Source: Hondaea fermentalgiana
Lineage: Eukaryota; Sar; Bigyra; Thraustochytrida; Thraustochytriidae
Direction of reading: 5' to 3'
Length of the DNA stretch: 64,000 nucleotides
Assembly (NCBI GenBank): GCA_014084085.1
Contig: NPFB01000078.1
Location: forward strand, 40,343 to 104,342
Shown: piece after piece, positions 1 through 10,250 of the stretch
Layout: each line of letters starts with the position of its first letter
How positions within the stretch are numbered: position 1 is the stretch's first letter
Notes under the pieces: generated by a model
What the model was told of the DNA's origin: nothing
Database searches by the model: none
What the model saw: the letters and a program-made list of their open reading frames with translations, nothing else
Made by a program: the position numbers and the translations under genes

Positions 1-315
1 GCGACGAGTGAAGCAAAGAGACAGTTATCGCATCATATAGCTCGTTGGCGACACGATGAACCACTCCAGAGACAGCCTCGTCTCCGCTCAGGAACAGACA
101 CGGCGCATGTTCGTTTCACCGCCTGTAAACTGGGGACTCTTTGACGAGAGATCGGACGAATACGATCGCAGTGATTCGCATCGAGGTTGAGCGAGGAAGA
201 CGAAGAGCCAGAAAAGGCACACGAGAGCCGCAAGCAAGGCCAGAGCGGGAGCGAGAACATAGAATAGGCAGATATAGATATATTTCTCGAAGACGACCTA
301 ATTAGGTGAGCTAGC
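1..315. other. Flanking region, no gene supported
   Basis: This stretch lies downstream of the carrier gene. It has only a short minus-strand frame (positions 33-260, 75 codons) rich in Ser, Arg and Cys, with no recognisable domain. I see no RNA gene or repeat. Confidence 0.4.
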
Positions 316-1338
316 TCAACTCAGGAACAGACGCTTGTACGAGTTGCTGAGCTGTTCCAAAATGACAAAGACAAGGACAGTCTGCGGCGCAAGACGCAGG
401 TATGCGGGCGTGAAGCCCTTCCAGAGACTGAGGAAGCCCTCGTGGCGAGCGGTCTGCATGATACAGTCGGCCATACCAGCGTACTCGCCCTTGGCGGCGT
501 TTTGTACGCGGGTCTTGGCTACATCGAAGGGCAAGGAAGCCGCCGTCGCGACGAAACCACTAATCATGGAGGATGCAAGGTGGCACCAGATGTTATCGTT
601 GAAGAAGGACGTCTTGAGCAGCTCCTCCTTGGCCTGCGAGTACGTCGTGAGCTGCGCCATGTTAAGGATAATGCAGCGAGAGATGGTAGGACCGGCACCG
701 ATCCACAACGAGGTAAAGCCCTCCTTTCGCACGATCTGCGAGACAGCGTCCATGACGCCTGCGTAGTTGCGGCGCTGCGCTTCTGGCAGCGAGGAGTCAG
801 CGGCCATGCGCACGAGCGAGAGGTCAAAGGGGTTGCCCACGAAGGCGCCGACGCCACCAGCCACCATGCTAAAGGCGAGCTTTTCGGCGAGGGGCGGGGG
901 GGAGCCATCAGGTGCGGCAAACTTCTCCATGAGCGTGGTGTAGATGCCGAGACGGGTCGTGCCGTAGCTGACCTGGCGCATCATGGACGCGGTGAGGCCC
1001 TTATACAGGCCGCTGGGGCCCTGGCGCTTGAGAATGTCCTGTCCGGCGCCGATCGTGGTCGTCGGCGCCGCTGCGTTGCCGCCCTTTCCGGCAAGCTGCA
1101 GGTGATACTTGACAACGTCGACGGGGTGGGTGAAGAAGGTCGCGGTCACCGCGCTCACCGTGCCAAAGAGGAACCGCACGCCCGTGGGGATCGTCTTCTT
1201 CGTCTCGGCCACGGGCGCCGCGGGCGCCGCCGCCGCCGACAGGGCCACCACCTGTTGCCGCCGCTTCTGCAGCGTCATCGCCTCCGCCTGCAAGCCGGGC
1301 GGCATGTACGCCGCGCGCACGTCCTCGCGGCCCTGCAT
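316..1338 (-). CDS. Mitochondrial carrier, 2-oxoglutarate/malate (SLC25A11) type
   Basis: A 340-residue protein of the mitochondrial carrier family, which exchanges metabolites across the inner mitochondrial membrane. Three carrier repeats are visible, each with its signature on the odd helix: HPVDVVK near residue 71, NPFDLSLVRM near 170 and LPFDVAKTRV near 265. The second repeat, with an Arg-Met after the signature and an RRNY loop, resembles the 2-oxoglutarate/malate carrier, where that position reads NPAE...IRM. The substrate is inferred from this resemblance only. The first ATG is at 1338; the frame stays open upstream to about 1575 but without ATG and with Gly/Arg/Ser-rich low complexity. 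Residues 1-50 form an Ala-rich N-terminal tail beyond the usual carrier core of about 300 residues. Confidence 0.88.
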   Translation of the reverse strand: MQGREDVRAAYMPPGLQAEAMTLQKRRQQVVALSAAAAPAAPVAETKKTIPTGVRFLFGTVSAVTATFFTHPVDVVKYHLQLAGKGGNAAAPTTTIGAGQDILKRQGPSGLYKGLTASMMRQVSYGTTRLGIYTTLMEKFAAPDGSPPPLAEKLAFSMVAGGVGAFVGNPFDLSLVRMAADSSLPEAQRRNYAGVMDAVSQIVRKEGFTSLWIGAGPTISRCIILNMAQLTTYSQAKEELLKTSFFNDNIWCHLASSMISGFVATAASLPFDVAKTRVQNAAKGEYAGMADCIMQTARHEGFLSLWKGFTPAYLRLAPQTVLVFVILEQLSNSYKRLFLS

Positions 1339-2664
1339 GCTGCTGCTGCTGCCGCCGCCGCCGCCGCGCCGCCTCTCTCCGCTGCCGCCGCCGCCCGGGC
1401 CCCTCCCTCGCTCCCTCTTCACGCCGCTCCTGCCCGCGCCGAGGGTCCTGACGGCGCCGGGCACTGGCTGCGGCTTTGCGGTTTGCGCCCTCGATTCGAT
1501 AAGCGCACGCCGCGGCCAGCCACGGTCCACTCCTTCCGAGCAATCAGCCAGACAGGCTAATCTGACTGGTGCCAAGCAAGCAGCAAGCGACAGCGTGCAG
1601 GCTGCTGGGAACTCAGAGCTGGCACGCGAGCTCGGCTTTGCGCTGCGGAAAGGGTTGTTTGCAAGGCCGCTCGCGCTGCTGTTTGCAGCTCGCTCGCTAG
1701 CTGTTTGTGCCCTCGCTGCGCGCGTGCCGCAACTGCTTTACATGTTAGACGAGAGGCGCCTGGAAGCCGCCGAATGAATGGGCTGCTGCATATGCTGCCG
1801 TGCGCCCCCGGCGCGAGGCCCGCGAGGCGAGGCGAGGCGCGAGAGGTGCGAGCGAGACCAGCGCGGCAACGGAGCGAGCGGGCCGAGGGTGGGAGGCTTG
1901 TGTGCGGCGGTCACGTCTGCGACCATTCATTCATACGTTTGTTTGTTTGTTTGTTCATGTTGCATTCACGGGTGGGCCGGGTCATTCGTGCATGCGACGG
2001 GTCAAGTCAAGTCTCTCTTGTTGGGCGGGTACGATTGGACAAGACCTCGCCGGTTGATCATCGACAACCAATGGCAAGCAAACATGACATTGGCGAGCAA
2101 GCTAGCAGATTGGTTGGTCGGTCGGTCGGTCGATCGAGCGATCGGTGGACCCAAAGCAAAGGCTTCGGCGGGGTCTTTGCTCTCTTTCTCGGTTTTCTTT
2201 CATCTCGCCCATTCCATTCACAATCAGGCCTTGCCTTGCGTTGCGGAAACTACGACCCCAAAAGCGGTGGCCGCGATGCCGGCCTCCTTCCTTTTCTCCT
2301 TCCTCCTTTCTGCCCTCTTTCCACTTCTCGCCCCAGAGACCCAAGCCAAGCCAAGCCAAGCCAAGCCCTCCTCGTCGCCCGCCGACCTCCGTCCGCAGTG
2401 GGCTGCGCGACGCCGCCAAACATCGCGACGACCGACCATCTGTGTGGTGATGCTGATGATGGCGATGCTGCCTGCGATGTTGATGACGCGGGAATGATGT
2501 TGGCCTAGCTAGCTAGCTAGCTAGCTATGATGAGCTAGGCACCTGATGCGAGGCCCGCACACCTGCGCCGCACCTTCGTGTGACTGCGCAGCTGCACCCG
2601 CGTGCGCGCGGAGAGCGCCCTCGCGCGGCAGCGGCGGCGGCGCGACGGGCGGGGCGGGCGGGCT

Positions 2665-2764
2665 NNNNNNNNNNNNNNNNNNNNNNNNNNNNNNNNNNNN
2701 NNNNNNNNNNNNNNNNNNNNNNNNNNNNNNNNNNNNNNNNNNNNNNNNNNNNNNNNNNNNNNNN
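2665..2764. other. Assembly gap (100 N)
   Basis: Exactly 100 N bases, the conventional size for a gap of unknown length. The flanks are extremely GC-rich (repeated ggcgggcggg), which probably caused the break. Confidence 0.98.
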
Positions 2765-3811
2765 GGGCGGGCTCAGACGCGACGCGACGCGACGAGCCGG
2801 CGAGGGATAAGTCGAGACGGGATGACTTGCCATGAGCGCAGATGTGCGCGATGATGGGACGCCCGCGGTGGGCTGGGACGCGCCTGCCGCGACCTGGACC
2901 CCGGCGCCGATCCCGACGCGCCTGCCGCGACTTCGACCTCGCGATGACCCCGACGCGGCGCGACCCCAGGCCAGGCCCGCCGGACCCTGGAGCCGAGGGC
3001 GCGCGGCCTGGTGCTCGCGAGCTTGCCGCCCGAGGGGCAGGCAATTGCGCAGAGGCAAGCGGGGCCAAGCGCGCTTTGTTACGGCAACTGCGGCAGCACC
3101 TGGCAGATGATGGAGCTGAGGCCGCAGCAGCACAGCGAGCGCGGCTGCGAGGGCGTGGCGTATGCAGCTGCGCTGCGGAATGGCGGCGACGTGGCGCGGA
3201 AAGCGTCCTCGCTCGGAATGCGCAAAGTAGCAGGAGCGCTTGCGGACTCGGGACTTTTTGCGTGCGTGCGTGCGTGCGTGCGTGCGTTTGGGGCGATTTT
3301 GGGGCCGCAGAAAACTGCGTCGTTCGAGGGCCTTTGTGCAGCAGTTGCAGCGGCATGGAAAGTAGCGCGAGAGGCTGGTCGACGCGATGAACTAATTGAC
3401 CGACCACCTGCGAGTCCTGCTCGTGCGGCTTCCTGCGACCGGGACCTCTCTTGGGGCCCTGGCCACGTGGACTGCGAGAGCGAACAAACAAACGCACGAC
3501 GCCATCGGGAACGCAGCCTGCGGCCTACTTTTCACAGCGGACTGCTTTTACTGTTAAAATTAACAGCGACCAGCGTCGAGCGCCTGGATCTTATTTGCGT
3601 GGCTCGCCGGCATCTTGGCCGCGTCGCATCCGCATCCGCATTTGCATCCGCATTGGCCGCATCCGCGCCTTTTAGCAGCATCCGCGCCTTAGCAGCATCT
3701 GCGAACGTGACTGCGCGAGGCGCAGCGGAATTGCTTGCGTTGGGGCCGCGCTTCGACCTGCAGCTGCGCCTTTCGGCCGATCTGCACCTGCTCAGTCGCA
3801 GCTTTTGCTGG

Positions 3812-3812
<1 letters not shown>

Positions 3813-3851
<39 letters not shown>
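3813..3851. repeat. CTTG tetranucleotide microsatellite
   Basis: About nine to ten perfect copies of CTTG in the gene-poor region upstream of the LtrA-family gene. Confidence 0.9.
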
Positions 3852-4804
3852 CGCCTGCTTGGCTCTTGGTTCGAGTCTTCTTCGTGCGTAAGTGCCGCGT
3901 CCCATGTAAATGCCAGAACAAACAGATTGTCGTCCCGACCGACCCAGAACCTGCAGCGCAGCGGAGCCGCGCAGGCCAAGTCTGGCCGTTGCCGTCCGCG
4001 CCGCTCACCTGCGCGTCCTCGCACCTGCGCTCGCAGCAGCTCTCCTCTGGGGCTTGCTTGCCCGCGCGGGCTGGACCTGGCCACGTTTATCTTCATCCAA
4101 CCGTACCATCCAGTGCCCCATCTGCTGCAGCTCCATCCAGACCCGCGTCGTGCTCTCCGCTCGCCCGCCCGCGGCATTTCCTCCCCCCGGCGACCTGCCT
4201 GCGCGGCCGCTTGTTCATCCTCGCGGGGTCGAGCGCAAGCGAGGCCCAGCGCCTCGCTCGCTTTGCGCGTTGGTTGGTGTCTATCTCGCCATCTCCCTCC
4301 TTTCGTCTCGTAGCACATCTTTCGGGACTCGATCACTCGCCCTTCTCCGTCCATCCATCGTCGGCGCTGCGCCCCGCCAGGTCTGCGCGGCGCCGGGGCT
4401 GCGCGACTACTCCGTGCGCGGGCAGGCTTTGCTTGGCTTGCTCCCTTCGTCTTTGCGTCGCCGCCAGCTCGGGTTGGTTTGGGCTAGGCTGGGTCGCGAG
4501 GCGGCACGTGCCGCTCGGCCCTGGTTACAGTGTTAGTTAGTATTGACTAACGGCGCACACCCCGTGTGAAAGAAAGAAAGTATAAGTAAGAAAGAAGGCC
4601 GGGACGAGTGCTCATCGATAGCAGTACTGGGCCTAGCTGACAGACACGGCGAGAGCCAGCAAGACGAGGCCACGGCAAGGACCAGGACGCGCGTCATCGG
4701 CGCGTCGACAACGGCTCGCGAGCAATCCTCGATCTCGCTCGAGGCCGCGGCGAGGAAGGCGGCGAGGGGAGGAGGGAGTGAGGGAGTGAGGTTGTGCACG
4801 ACCG

Positions 4805-7800
4805 ATGCTCACCGTCGGCGGCAGCGCGGGACCCCAGAATGGGCGCCGCGAGCAAAAGCAGCAAGATAACCAGCACCAGCACCAGGACCACGGCCCCGAG
4901 GCGAGTGAAATTGCGAGGAGCAAGGAGAACGCAGCACATGGGCCAGCACACGGGCCAGCTCAGCAGCAGAACCACCATCACCACGAGACGCCGCGCCATG
5001 AACTGCCCGTGTACGCGCCCCCAGCCGCGCGGTACAAGTGGGGCGTGTCGAGGGAGAACCGCCACGTGAGCGCATCGCAACTCTTCTTCGATTTGCCCTT
5101 TGTCGGCGTGAGCTTTCGCACGGGATCGCTGCTCGGCGAAGATATTGGCTGGGAGAACCTGCTCATCTTCCTCGCCACCATTCTGCTCCTGTACGGAGCG
5201 TGGTTCTCGCGGCTGGCCTTGGACGCCACGTTGCGCTTCGACGACAATTTTCACAGACTCGTGCTCGTTGCGCAAACCCTGCTCATTGCCCTCGCGGCGC
5301 ATCAGCTTACCGAGGAGGCACATCTCCGCAATTACGAACATGGTCAAGCGCTCGGATTCACGGCCTGCCTCCTCGCCTACCACCTACTGCAGCTGGGCAT
5401 CTGGGTCGAGATCTGGGCCGCAAAGCAAAAGGAGGCCAACGTCAGAGCCTACGCGCGCATCTGCGCACTCATGGAATGTGTGCCCATCAGCTTTTTGCTC
5501 TTGGCGCTCATCCTCATCCTCAAGCAATGTCCGCTGATCGCCGTTGCGATGCTGTGGCTGGCCGCCTACCTCGTGGGTCGCGCCGCCTGGCAGCTTCTCA
5601 GTCTCTGCGACGGTCTTTCTGAGAGCAACAGTATTCCCTGGGACGCGGGATTCTGCATCGTGCGCTTTGGACGCTTCACGATGCTCATGATGGGCGAAGG
5701 CGTGCTGCAAATCATCATCTTTACTGGCCTCGATCGCAATGCGCTCGTTCCTGAGCTATCGGTCTCATGGTTCGCCCTCTTCTTTCTTTCGTACCTGATG
5801 ATGGGTGTTCTGCAGCTCTTACACTACACCTCAATGCCCTTTGCCGAGCAAGACCACGTATTGCTGCGGGGCCCGAGAATTCTTGCTGTGATCTGGATCG
5901 AGCTCTTCGCTTTCTATTCATGTGCCCTCATCTCGTGCGGTGTGGCGCTCAAGAAGATTCTCTACCTGCAGACCAAACTTTTCCCGGACCTCTTTAATGT
6001 CACAGATCACGAAGCGCTGCAGTACGAGACCGCAAAGTATTCGCAAAAACGCCGTGCTTACTTTTGGTTCTTAGCCGCCTCTCTCGGCGCGGCCACCTTT
6101 TTGCTCGCCGTGCAGCAACTGCTCCAGGTTGACGCGCTTCAAGAGCTCGGCATTCGCATTGTCTCGCTCAAGGCACCCGGCATGCGAGTGCGGCCTCCGC
6201 GCTTGCGCCCTGCCCGTGCGCAAGATCTCGAAACGGGAGGAGGAGGTATCGCTGCGGGAACGCCACGCGTTGCGCCCAAGCGAGTCAAAGGGGCGAGGAC
6301 GTCTTTTTCGCGAACGATTGGGGCCCGCACGAGATCGAGCTCCCTGAGCAAAATTATGACTCCGCGCCGTCGCCTTCGCTTCGGATATGGTCAGGAGAAG
6401 AAACGTGTCTGGCTTGTTCGTCTCTTCGCAGTTCCAATGTCTTTTCTCGCGCTTGGGGCGGCACAAGCTGACCCCGTCTTTGTTGTCCTCTGTGCAGATG
6501 GCCTTCTCTTGGCCTTGCTCGTGCTCGACATTGTACGGGGTCGCTTCAGGCGCAGGCGCAAACTTAACCGCACCATGACGGTCGTCATTGCTGTTGGCAA
6601 GCTCAAGTACCGCGTGAAAAAGCGACGCGAACAGCGCGCTCGCCAGGCCCTATTGCGTCAAGTTGAGGCCCTTCGCCAAAGTGACTCGCACATGAGTCTC
6701 GGAGACAACGACGAAGACATTGACGGAACTCGCGTCGCAAGTGACGCGGGCGTCGGCGAGACCCCACCTTGTGAGGAACGAGGCAGTCTCGGCCCCGATT
6801 CGGACGGCAGCCGAAAAGGGCTGGAGACGCAGGCTCCGCAATTCAAACGCGAGACCTTCCTGAAGCAGATACGCATGTTCATGCGCGACAAGGCTTTCTA
6901 TCGGCCATTCTTGCCTCGGCTGGACTGGACGCATCTCCACACAGCTCACGAAATGAAGTGGCAAAACCTCTTTTACGACTTGATTGTCGTGGCGCTCGCA
7001 TATCGTCTCAACCACATGAACTTTGAGTATCTCCTGAACTTTGAGGTGTACACCCTGGGCCTCTTTGTGCTTGAGGCTTCCGCGGTGCTCGATTGCTGGA
7101 ACAAGCACAATCTCCTGCAAGCAACCTTCATCTCGGGCGATGTCCTGCATCGCCTTGTGAATATCTTTCAATTTGGCCTTGTCGCCTTTCTGGCAAGCGC
7201 CGTCCCTGTGCGTGAGCATCTTGCCATGACTCACCCACGTTTTGTGACATACATGTACCTTTTTACGACTGCGAAACTCCTTTTCGAGCTTATTGTGGTC
7301 GCCCAGCTCATTGAGATATGGTTCACCTTTCGAAACAACGTAAGAGCGCGTGGCTCCGTCAAGCACTTTGCCCTCATGTCGATCATCAACATTGTTCTTT
7401 TGTTGGCAAGCTATGTGGCCATCGCGCTCGGAGCAAATGTGCTCCTTCCTGTTACGCTCTGGGGCCTAGGACACTACCTGAGCTTTGGTTTAGAAATCCT
7501 TCGCGCGCTCATCGGAAAAACAGACCTGGAATCGTCTCTTCCATCGGATCTGGGCTTTCTCGCACATCGAGAGAGTGAGCTCGGGCTCATCATGATTGGC
7601 GAGGGTATTCTCAGCAGTATCAACGCCAGCTTGACGCAGTCTCTCAAACACTACGTCAACTTTGTGCTTGGCTTTGGCGTAGTAGCTTCCACCAAGCTCG
7701 ATTACTTTTTCATTCAACGCTTTAACCCCCCGGAAATGGCCGCGCGCAAGTCGCACCTTCGAGGAGCCGTGGTCACCTGGTTTCTGCCAATCTTTATGGT

Positions 7801-8305
7801 TGCTTTGAGCGCCGTTGGGGGCATCACTGTTTTTACATACGTTGAGGACGCTAGTTTGGCAGCGTCGGTCGCCGACGAGTTTGGGTTTCGGGCACTTCCC
7901 ACCAGCATGGCCATGGCCCTTCTCTGTGCCTTTGACTTCTTGCACGAGGGGGCCAGCGCTGAGCTCGAGACTTTTCGTGCCTTTCCCAAGTCTGCATCCG
8001 CAGTGTACGTGGCCAAGTTCGTTCTCATCGCATTTCCTTGGGTGGTCATTGCTGCCGACGTGAACTCGACCGCTACTCTTGGCCTGTTTTTCACATGCCT
8101 CGTTTTGCTCTTTGCCGTGCACGCGGAGCACGTCAAGTTGCGCGCGCGGGTTTCAATCCTCGATGACATTTACAGCCACCGTTCCGTGACCAGCAGTCTG
8201 CGGGGCAATCCTGATATGGAGTCTCGTCCCCTCGAAGACTTTACAGAGGACACTTGCGACGTCGTCATCCATGAGCGCAGCGGCCGTGACTTTGCGCTCG
8301 GCTGA
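4805..8305 (+). CDS. Double LtrA-family multi-pass membrane protein
   Basis: A 1166-residue protein with two homologous halves of the LtrA (low temperature requirement A) membrane family. The family entry motif, an FFDL-like sequence before the first helix, appears as LFFDLPFV at residue 93 and again as LFYDLIVV at 722. A second conserved LtrA motif, a helix ending in a GE pair, appears as RFGRFTMLMMGEG near 285 and HRESELGLIMIGEG near 920. Each half has roughly eight to ten hydrophobic segments. A hydrophilic linker (about residues 450-690) with basic and acidic tracts separates them, broken by a short hydrophobic stretch near residue 540. Residues 1-80 are Gln/His-rich. LtrA proteins are usually single-unit and of about 370-600 residues; their biochemical function is not firmly known. 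The ATG at 4805 is the first in frame. Confidence 0.82.
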   Translation: MLTVGGSAGPQNGRREQKQQDNQHQHQDHGPEASEIARSKENAAHGPAHGPAQQQNHHHHETPRHELPVYAPPAARYKWGVSRENRHVSASQLFFDLPFVGVSFRTGSLLGEDIGWENLLIFLATILLLYGAWFSRLALDATLRFDDNFHRLVLVAQTLLIALAAHQLTEEAHLRNYEHGQALGFTACLLAYHLLQLGIWVEIWAAKQKEANVRAYARICALMECVPISFLLLALILILKQCPLIAVAMLWLAAYLVGRAAWQLLSLCDGLSESNSIPWDAGFCIVRFGRFTMLMMGEGVLQIIIFTGLDRNALVPELSVSWFALFFLSYLMMGVLQLLHYTSMPFAEQDHVLLRGPRILAVIWIELFAFYSCALISCGVALKKILYLQTKLFPDLFNVTDHEALQYETAKYSQKRRAYFWFLAASLGAATFLLAVQQLLQVDALQELGIRIVSLKAPGMRVRPPRLRPARAQDLETGGGGIAAGTPRVAPKRVKGARTSFSRTIGARTRSSSLSKIMTPRRRLRFGYGQEKKRVWLVRLFAVPMSFLALGAAQADPVFVVLCADGLLLALLVLDIVRGRFRRRRKLNRTMTVVIAVGKLKYRVKKRREQRARQALLRQVEALRQSDSHMSLGDNDEDIDGTRVASDAGVGETPPCEERGSLGPDSDGSRKGLETQAPQFKRETFLKQIRMFMRDKAFYRPFLPRLDWTHLHTAHEMKWQNLFYDLIVVALAYRLNHMNFEYLLNFEVYTLGLFVLEASAVLDCWNKHNLLQATFISGDVLHRLVNIFQFGLVAFLASAVPVREHLAMTHPRFVTYMYLFTTAKLLFELIVVAQLIEIWFTFRNNVRARGSVKHFALMSIINIVLLLASYVAIALGANVLLPVTLWGLGHYLSFGLEILRALIGKTDLESSLPSDLGFLAHRESELGLIMIGEGILSSINASLTQSLKHYVNFVLGFGVVASTKLDYFFIQRFNPPEMAARKSHLRGAVVTWFLPIFMVALSAVGGITVFTYVEDASLAASVADEFGFRALPTSMAMALLCAFDFLHEGASAELETFRAFPKSASAVYVAKFVLIAFPWVVIAADVNSTATLGLFFTCLVLLFAVHAEHVKLRARVSILDDIYSHRSVTSSLRGNPDMESRPLEDFTEDTCDVVIHERSGRDFALG

Positions 8306-8870
8306 CAGCCGAGAGAGCACTTCTCCCCCCTCATTTCCTGCAGAACTTCTTCGACCGTGGTCTTCGCGGCGTAGTTGCACATTGCACAAACCATAACATG
8401 AAATACCATACCATGCTGTTTACTTTACCAAACCGTTGATGTTCGTGTTCATAACGATGAAGACGGCGTTGTTGTTAACGTTGTTGTTGTTGTTGATGAT
8501 GATGATCTGATCTCAGAAGAATCATGACAATTGCTCTCCGTCTCCATGGCATTCTTTCGACCGCTCGCCGTCCGATGCCGCTTCTCCTCCTGCCCGGGGC
8601 GAGGCCTGCAGCGAGGAGGGAGGGTCGCAGCGACGGGGGTCTCGATGAGCCCCTCTGTTGGGACTTCGACTGGGACTCCTTTCAAGTCCAGGCCGAGGCC
8701 TCCTAGTAGGCTATTAGTCACGGTGAGTGGTACATTTTGGGTCGCTTTGCGCAAACGACGAGCGCATATTTTGCCGTGCGACAGGCACGTGCCCAAGGCG
8801 CCGGGAAGTAAACCGCAATCGCTCCGCACCCGAGCTCGCGAAGTGACTCGGAGGGGCCGCTGAGAGCACG
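8306..8870. other. Intergenic region
   Basis: Spacer between two plus-strand genes. It holds a GTT/GAT trinucleotide-rich patch around 8473-8510, probably in the 3' UTR of the LtrA-family gene. Nothing else is recognisable. Confidence 0.5.
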
Positions 8871-9929
8871 ATGGCGCAGCAGCAGCTGGAGCAGCAGGTG
8901 CACGCGCAAGGAGAGCAGCAGCAGCAGCAAGGAGGACAGGTGCAGGCGCATGGCAAGAAGAAGACGCCTTCTGGCGGTGCGACCTTTTGGCCGCAGCTGG
9001 AGCCGAGACCGCGGTACCCCGGCTGGGCCACCTGGGTACGCAGAACGCTGACTGCGTATACGAGACTGCCCCTATTGCTGACGCTGGCGGCGAAGGCTAG
9101 CTTTCCTACGTATGTGCGGCTCGTGAAGGCGCTACGAAGGCGTCAACTTAGCGATGCCGCCATCTTTGCAGTCCTCACGTGCGGCGTACACTCCGTCACA
9201 TACGCAGCATGCAATGGCTTCTTTGCAGTCTGCGACAACCGCGGACTCTTGCAGCGCTACAAAATGCAAGCGGGCAAAGCGCAGGCGCCGACCTCGAAGC
9301 TCGTTTACAAAACGCTGCTTGAAGCCTTTTTCGGGCAGTTTGTGCTGAGTCCCTTCACATCGATGGCGCTCTTCAAGGCGGCGCGAAAATTGGGCATGCC
9401 TGACCTGATTGCACCTTTGCCCGGATTTGCGGGCCTTTTCAAGGCCTTTGCCATCGCGCACTTCTTCAACAACTTCTTCTTTTACTGGGCGCATCGTCTT
9501 GTGCACAGCAAAGCACTCTACAGCAAGATTCACAAACAGCATCACAACTACATTGAAACAATTGGCATTGCGGCAGAATACGCCTCGCCCGCAGAGCAGG
9601 TGGCTGCAAATTACATGCCCACGCTTGGAGGTGTTCTTCTCTTTGGGCGTAATCCACTCATCTTCTTTGTGTGGCTTGTCTACAGACTCGAAGAAACCTA
9701 CGAAGCACACTCGGGCTACTATTTCGCGAATACCTGGCTTGGGAAAATTGGTCTTACCAACGCAGAGCACAGTGCCTTTCACTTTTCACACCACCTGCAA
9801 AATCGCGGAAATTTTGGCTCATGGCACATGGACTATCTTTTTGGTACCATGGATGCTTGGATAGCTGCAGGGGACACCGAGGGCTATGTCGCGGAGCATC
9901 TCTTGTCCTCATCCCCAAAAGAGATTTAA
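8871..9929 (+). CDS. Sterol desaturase / fatty acid hydroxylase superfamily oxidase
   Basis: A 352-residue membrane di-iron oxidase. The three His boxes of the superfamily are present: HRLVH at 208-212, HKQHH at 221-225 and HFSHH at 304-308, with another His at 300 (EHSAFH). The order and spacing, and the segment AEYASPAEQ after the second box, are closest to C-4 methylsterol oxidase (ERG25/SC4MOL), which removes C-4 methyl groups during sterol synthesis in the ER. Hydrophobic segments flank the His boxes as expected. The N-terminal 35 residues are Gln-rich and probably disordered. Family membership is firm; the exact substrate is inferred and could be another sterol or a fatty acid. The start is the ATG before the Gln-rich tract. 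Confidence 0.85.
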   Translation: MAQQQLEQQVHAQGEQQQQQGGQVQAHGKKKTPSGGATFWPQLEPRPRYPGWATWVRRTLTAYTRLPLLLTLAAKASFPTYVRLVKALRRRQLSDAAIFAVLTCGVHSVTYAACNGFFAVCDNRGLLQRYKMQAGKAQAPTSKLVYKTLLEAFFGQFVLSPFTSMALFKAARKLGMPDLIAPLPGFAGLFKAFAIAHFFNNFFFYWAHRLVHSKALYSKIHKQHHNYIETIGIAAEYASPAEQVAANYMPTLGGVLLFGRNPLIFFVWLVYRLEETYEAHSGYYFANTWLGKIGLTNAEHSAFHFSHHLQNRGNFGSWHMDYLFGTMDAWIAAGDTEGYVAEHLLSSSPKEI

Positions 9930-10250
9930 AGATTATCAACTGTGGGCGCAGCCTACCTTTACACAAAAGAATTTGGTTTTCTTAGGTTATTGTTTAGAGA
10001 AAAAAATAGGCTCCGAGGAAAGTTAGCTTCATCTCTTTGCTCTCATGGTTCCATCAAAAAAGCTTTTGGTTCGAACTGGAATGTATTGTACGGAGGACCC
10101 CATGTGTTAAAGAGCAGGAGCACACGAAAGACTTTCATCACAAGTGCTTCTAATCGACTTTTATCAAGAGCGTTCTCAATCGACAAAAGCGCTTTCGATC
10201 GACTTTTTTTATTTTTCCCAAAGTGCTTCCATCTCCTCCGACAATATTCA
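9930..10250. other. Convergent intergenic region
   Basis: AT-richer spacer between two converging genes, presumably both 3' UTRs. It contains a short repeated motif (ATCGAC followed by T or A runs, three times between about 10145 and 10210) around a small palindrome AAAGCGCTTT. No gene is evident. Confidence 0.45.

Larger units (their letters stand above)
1339..4804. other. Gene-poor, repeat-rich GC-rich region with a gap
   Basis: About 3.5 kb without a gene I can support. It contains a 100-base gap and several short tandem arrays: GTTT at 1937-1955, GGTC around 2114-2132, CCAAG at 2341-2366, CTAG at 2505-2527, GTGC around 3260-3288, a degenerate GCATCC array around 3627-3665 and CTTG around 3813-3851. 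Long open frames exist on both strands but run straight through these arrays and are rich in Arg, Ala, Ser and Cys, as expected by chance in GC-rich DNA. The left part should hold the promoter of the carrier gene and the right part that of the LtrA-family gene. Confidence 0.5.

Noticed and set aside
442..1560. A 372-codon plus-strand frame opposite the carrier gene
   Set aside because: Antisense shadow of the carrier gene, which has three clear family signatures.
3011..4540. A 509-codon plus-strand open frame in the gene-poor region
   Set aside because: It runs through GTGC, GCATCC and CTTG arrays, is rich in Ala, Ser, Arg, Leu and Cys, and has no recognisable domain. Long chance frames are expected at this GC content.
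10050..10080. tRNA-like B-box (ggttcgaactgg), with similar ones near 3868, 16892 and 52440
   Set aside because: No matching A-box, acceptor stem or cloverleaf at the right spacing.
10188..10210. Small palindrome AAAGCGCTTT followed by T-rich sequence, as a bacterial-type terminator
   Set aside because: The genome is eukaryotic, so an intrinsic terminator is not expected; the palindrome is short.
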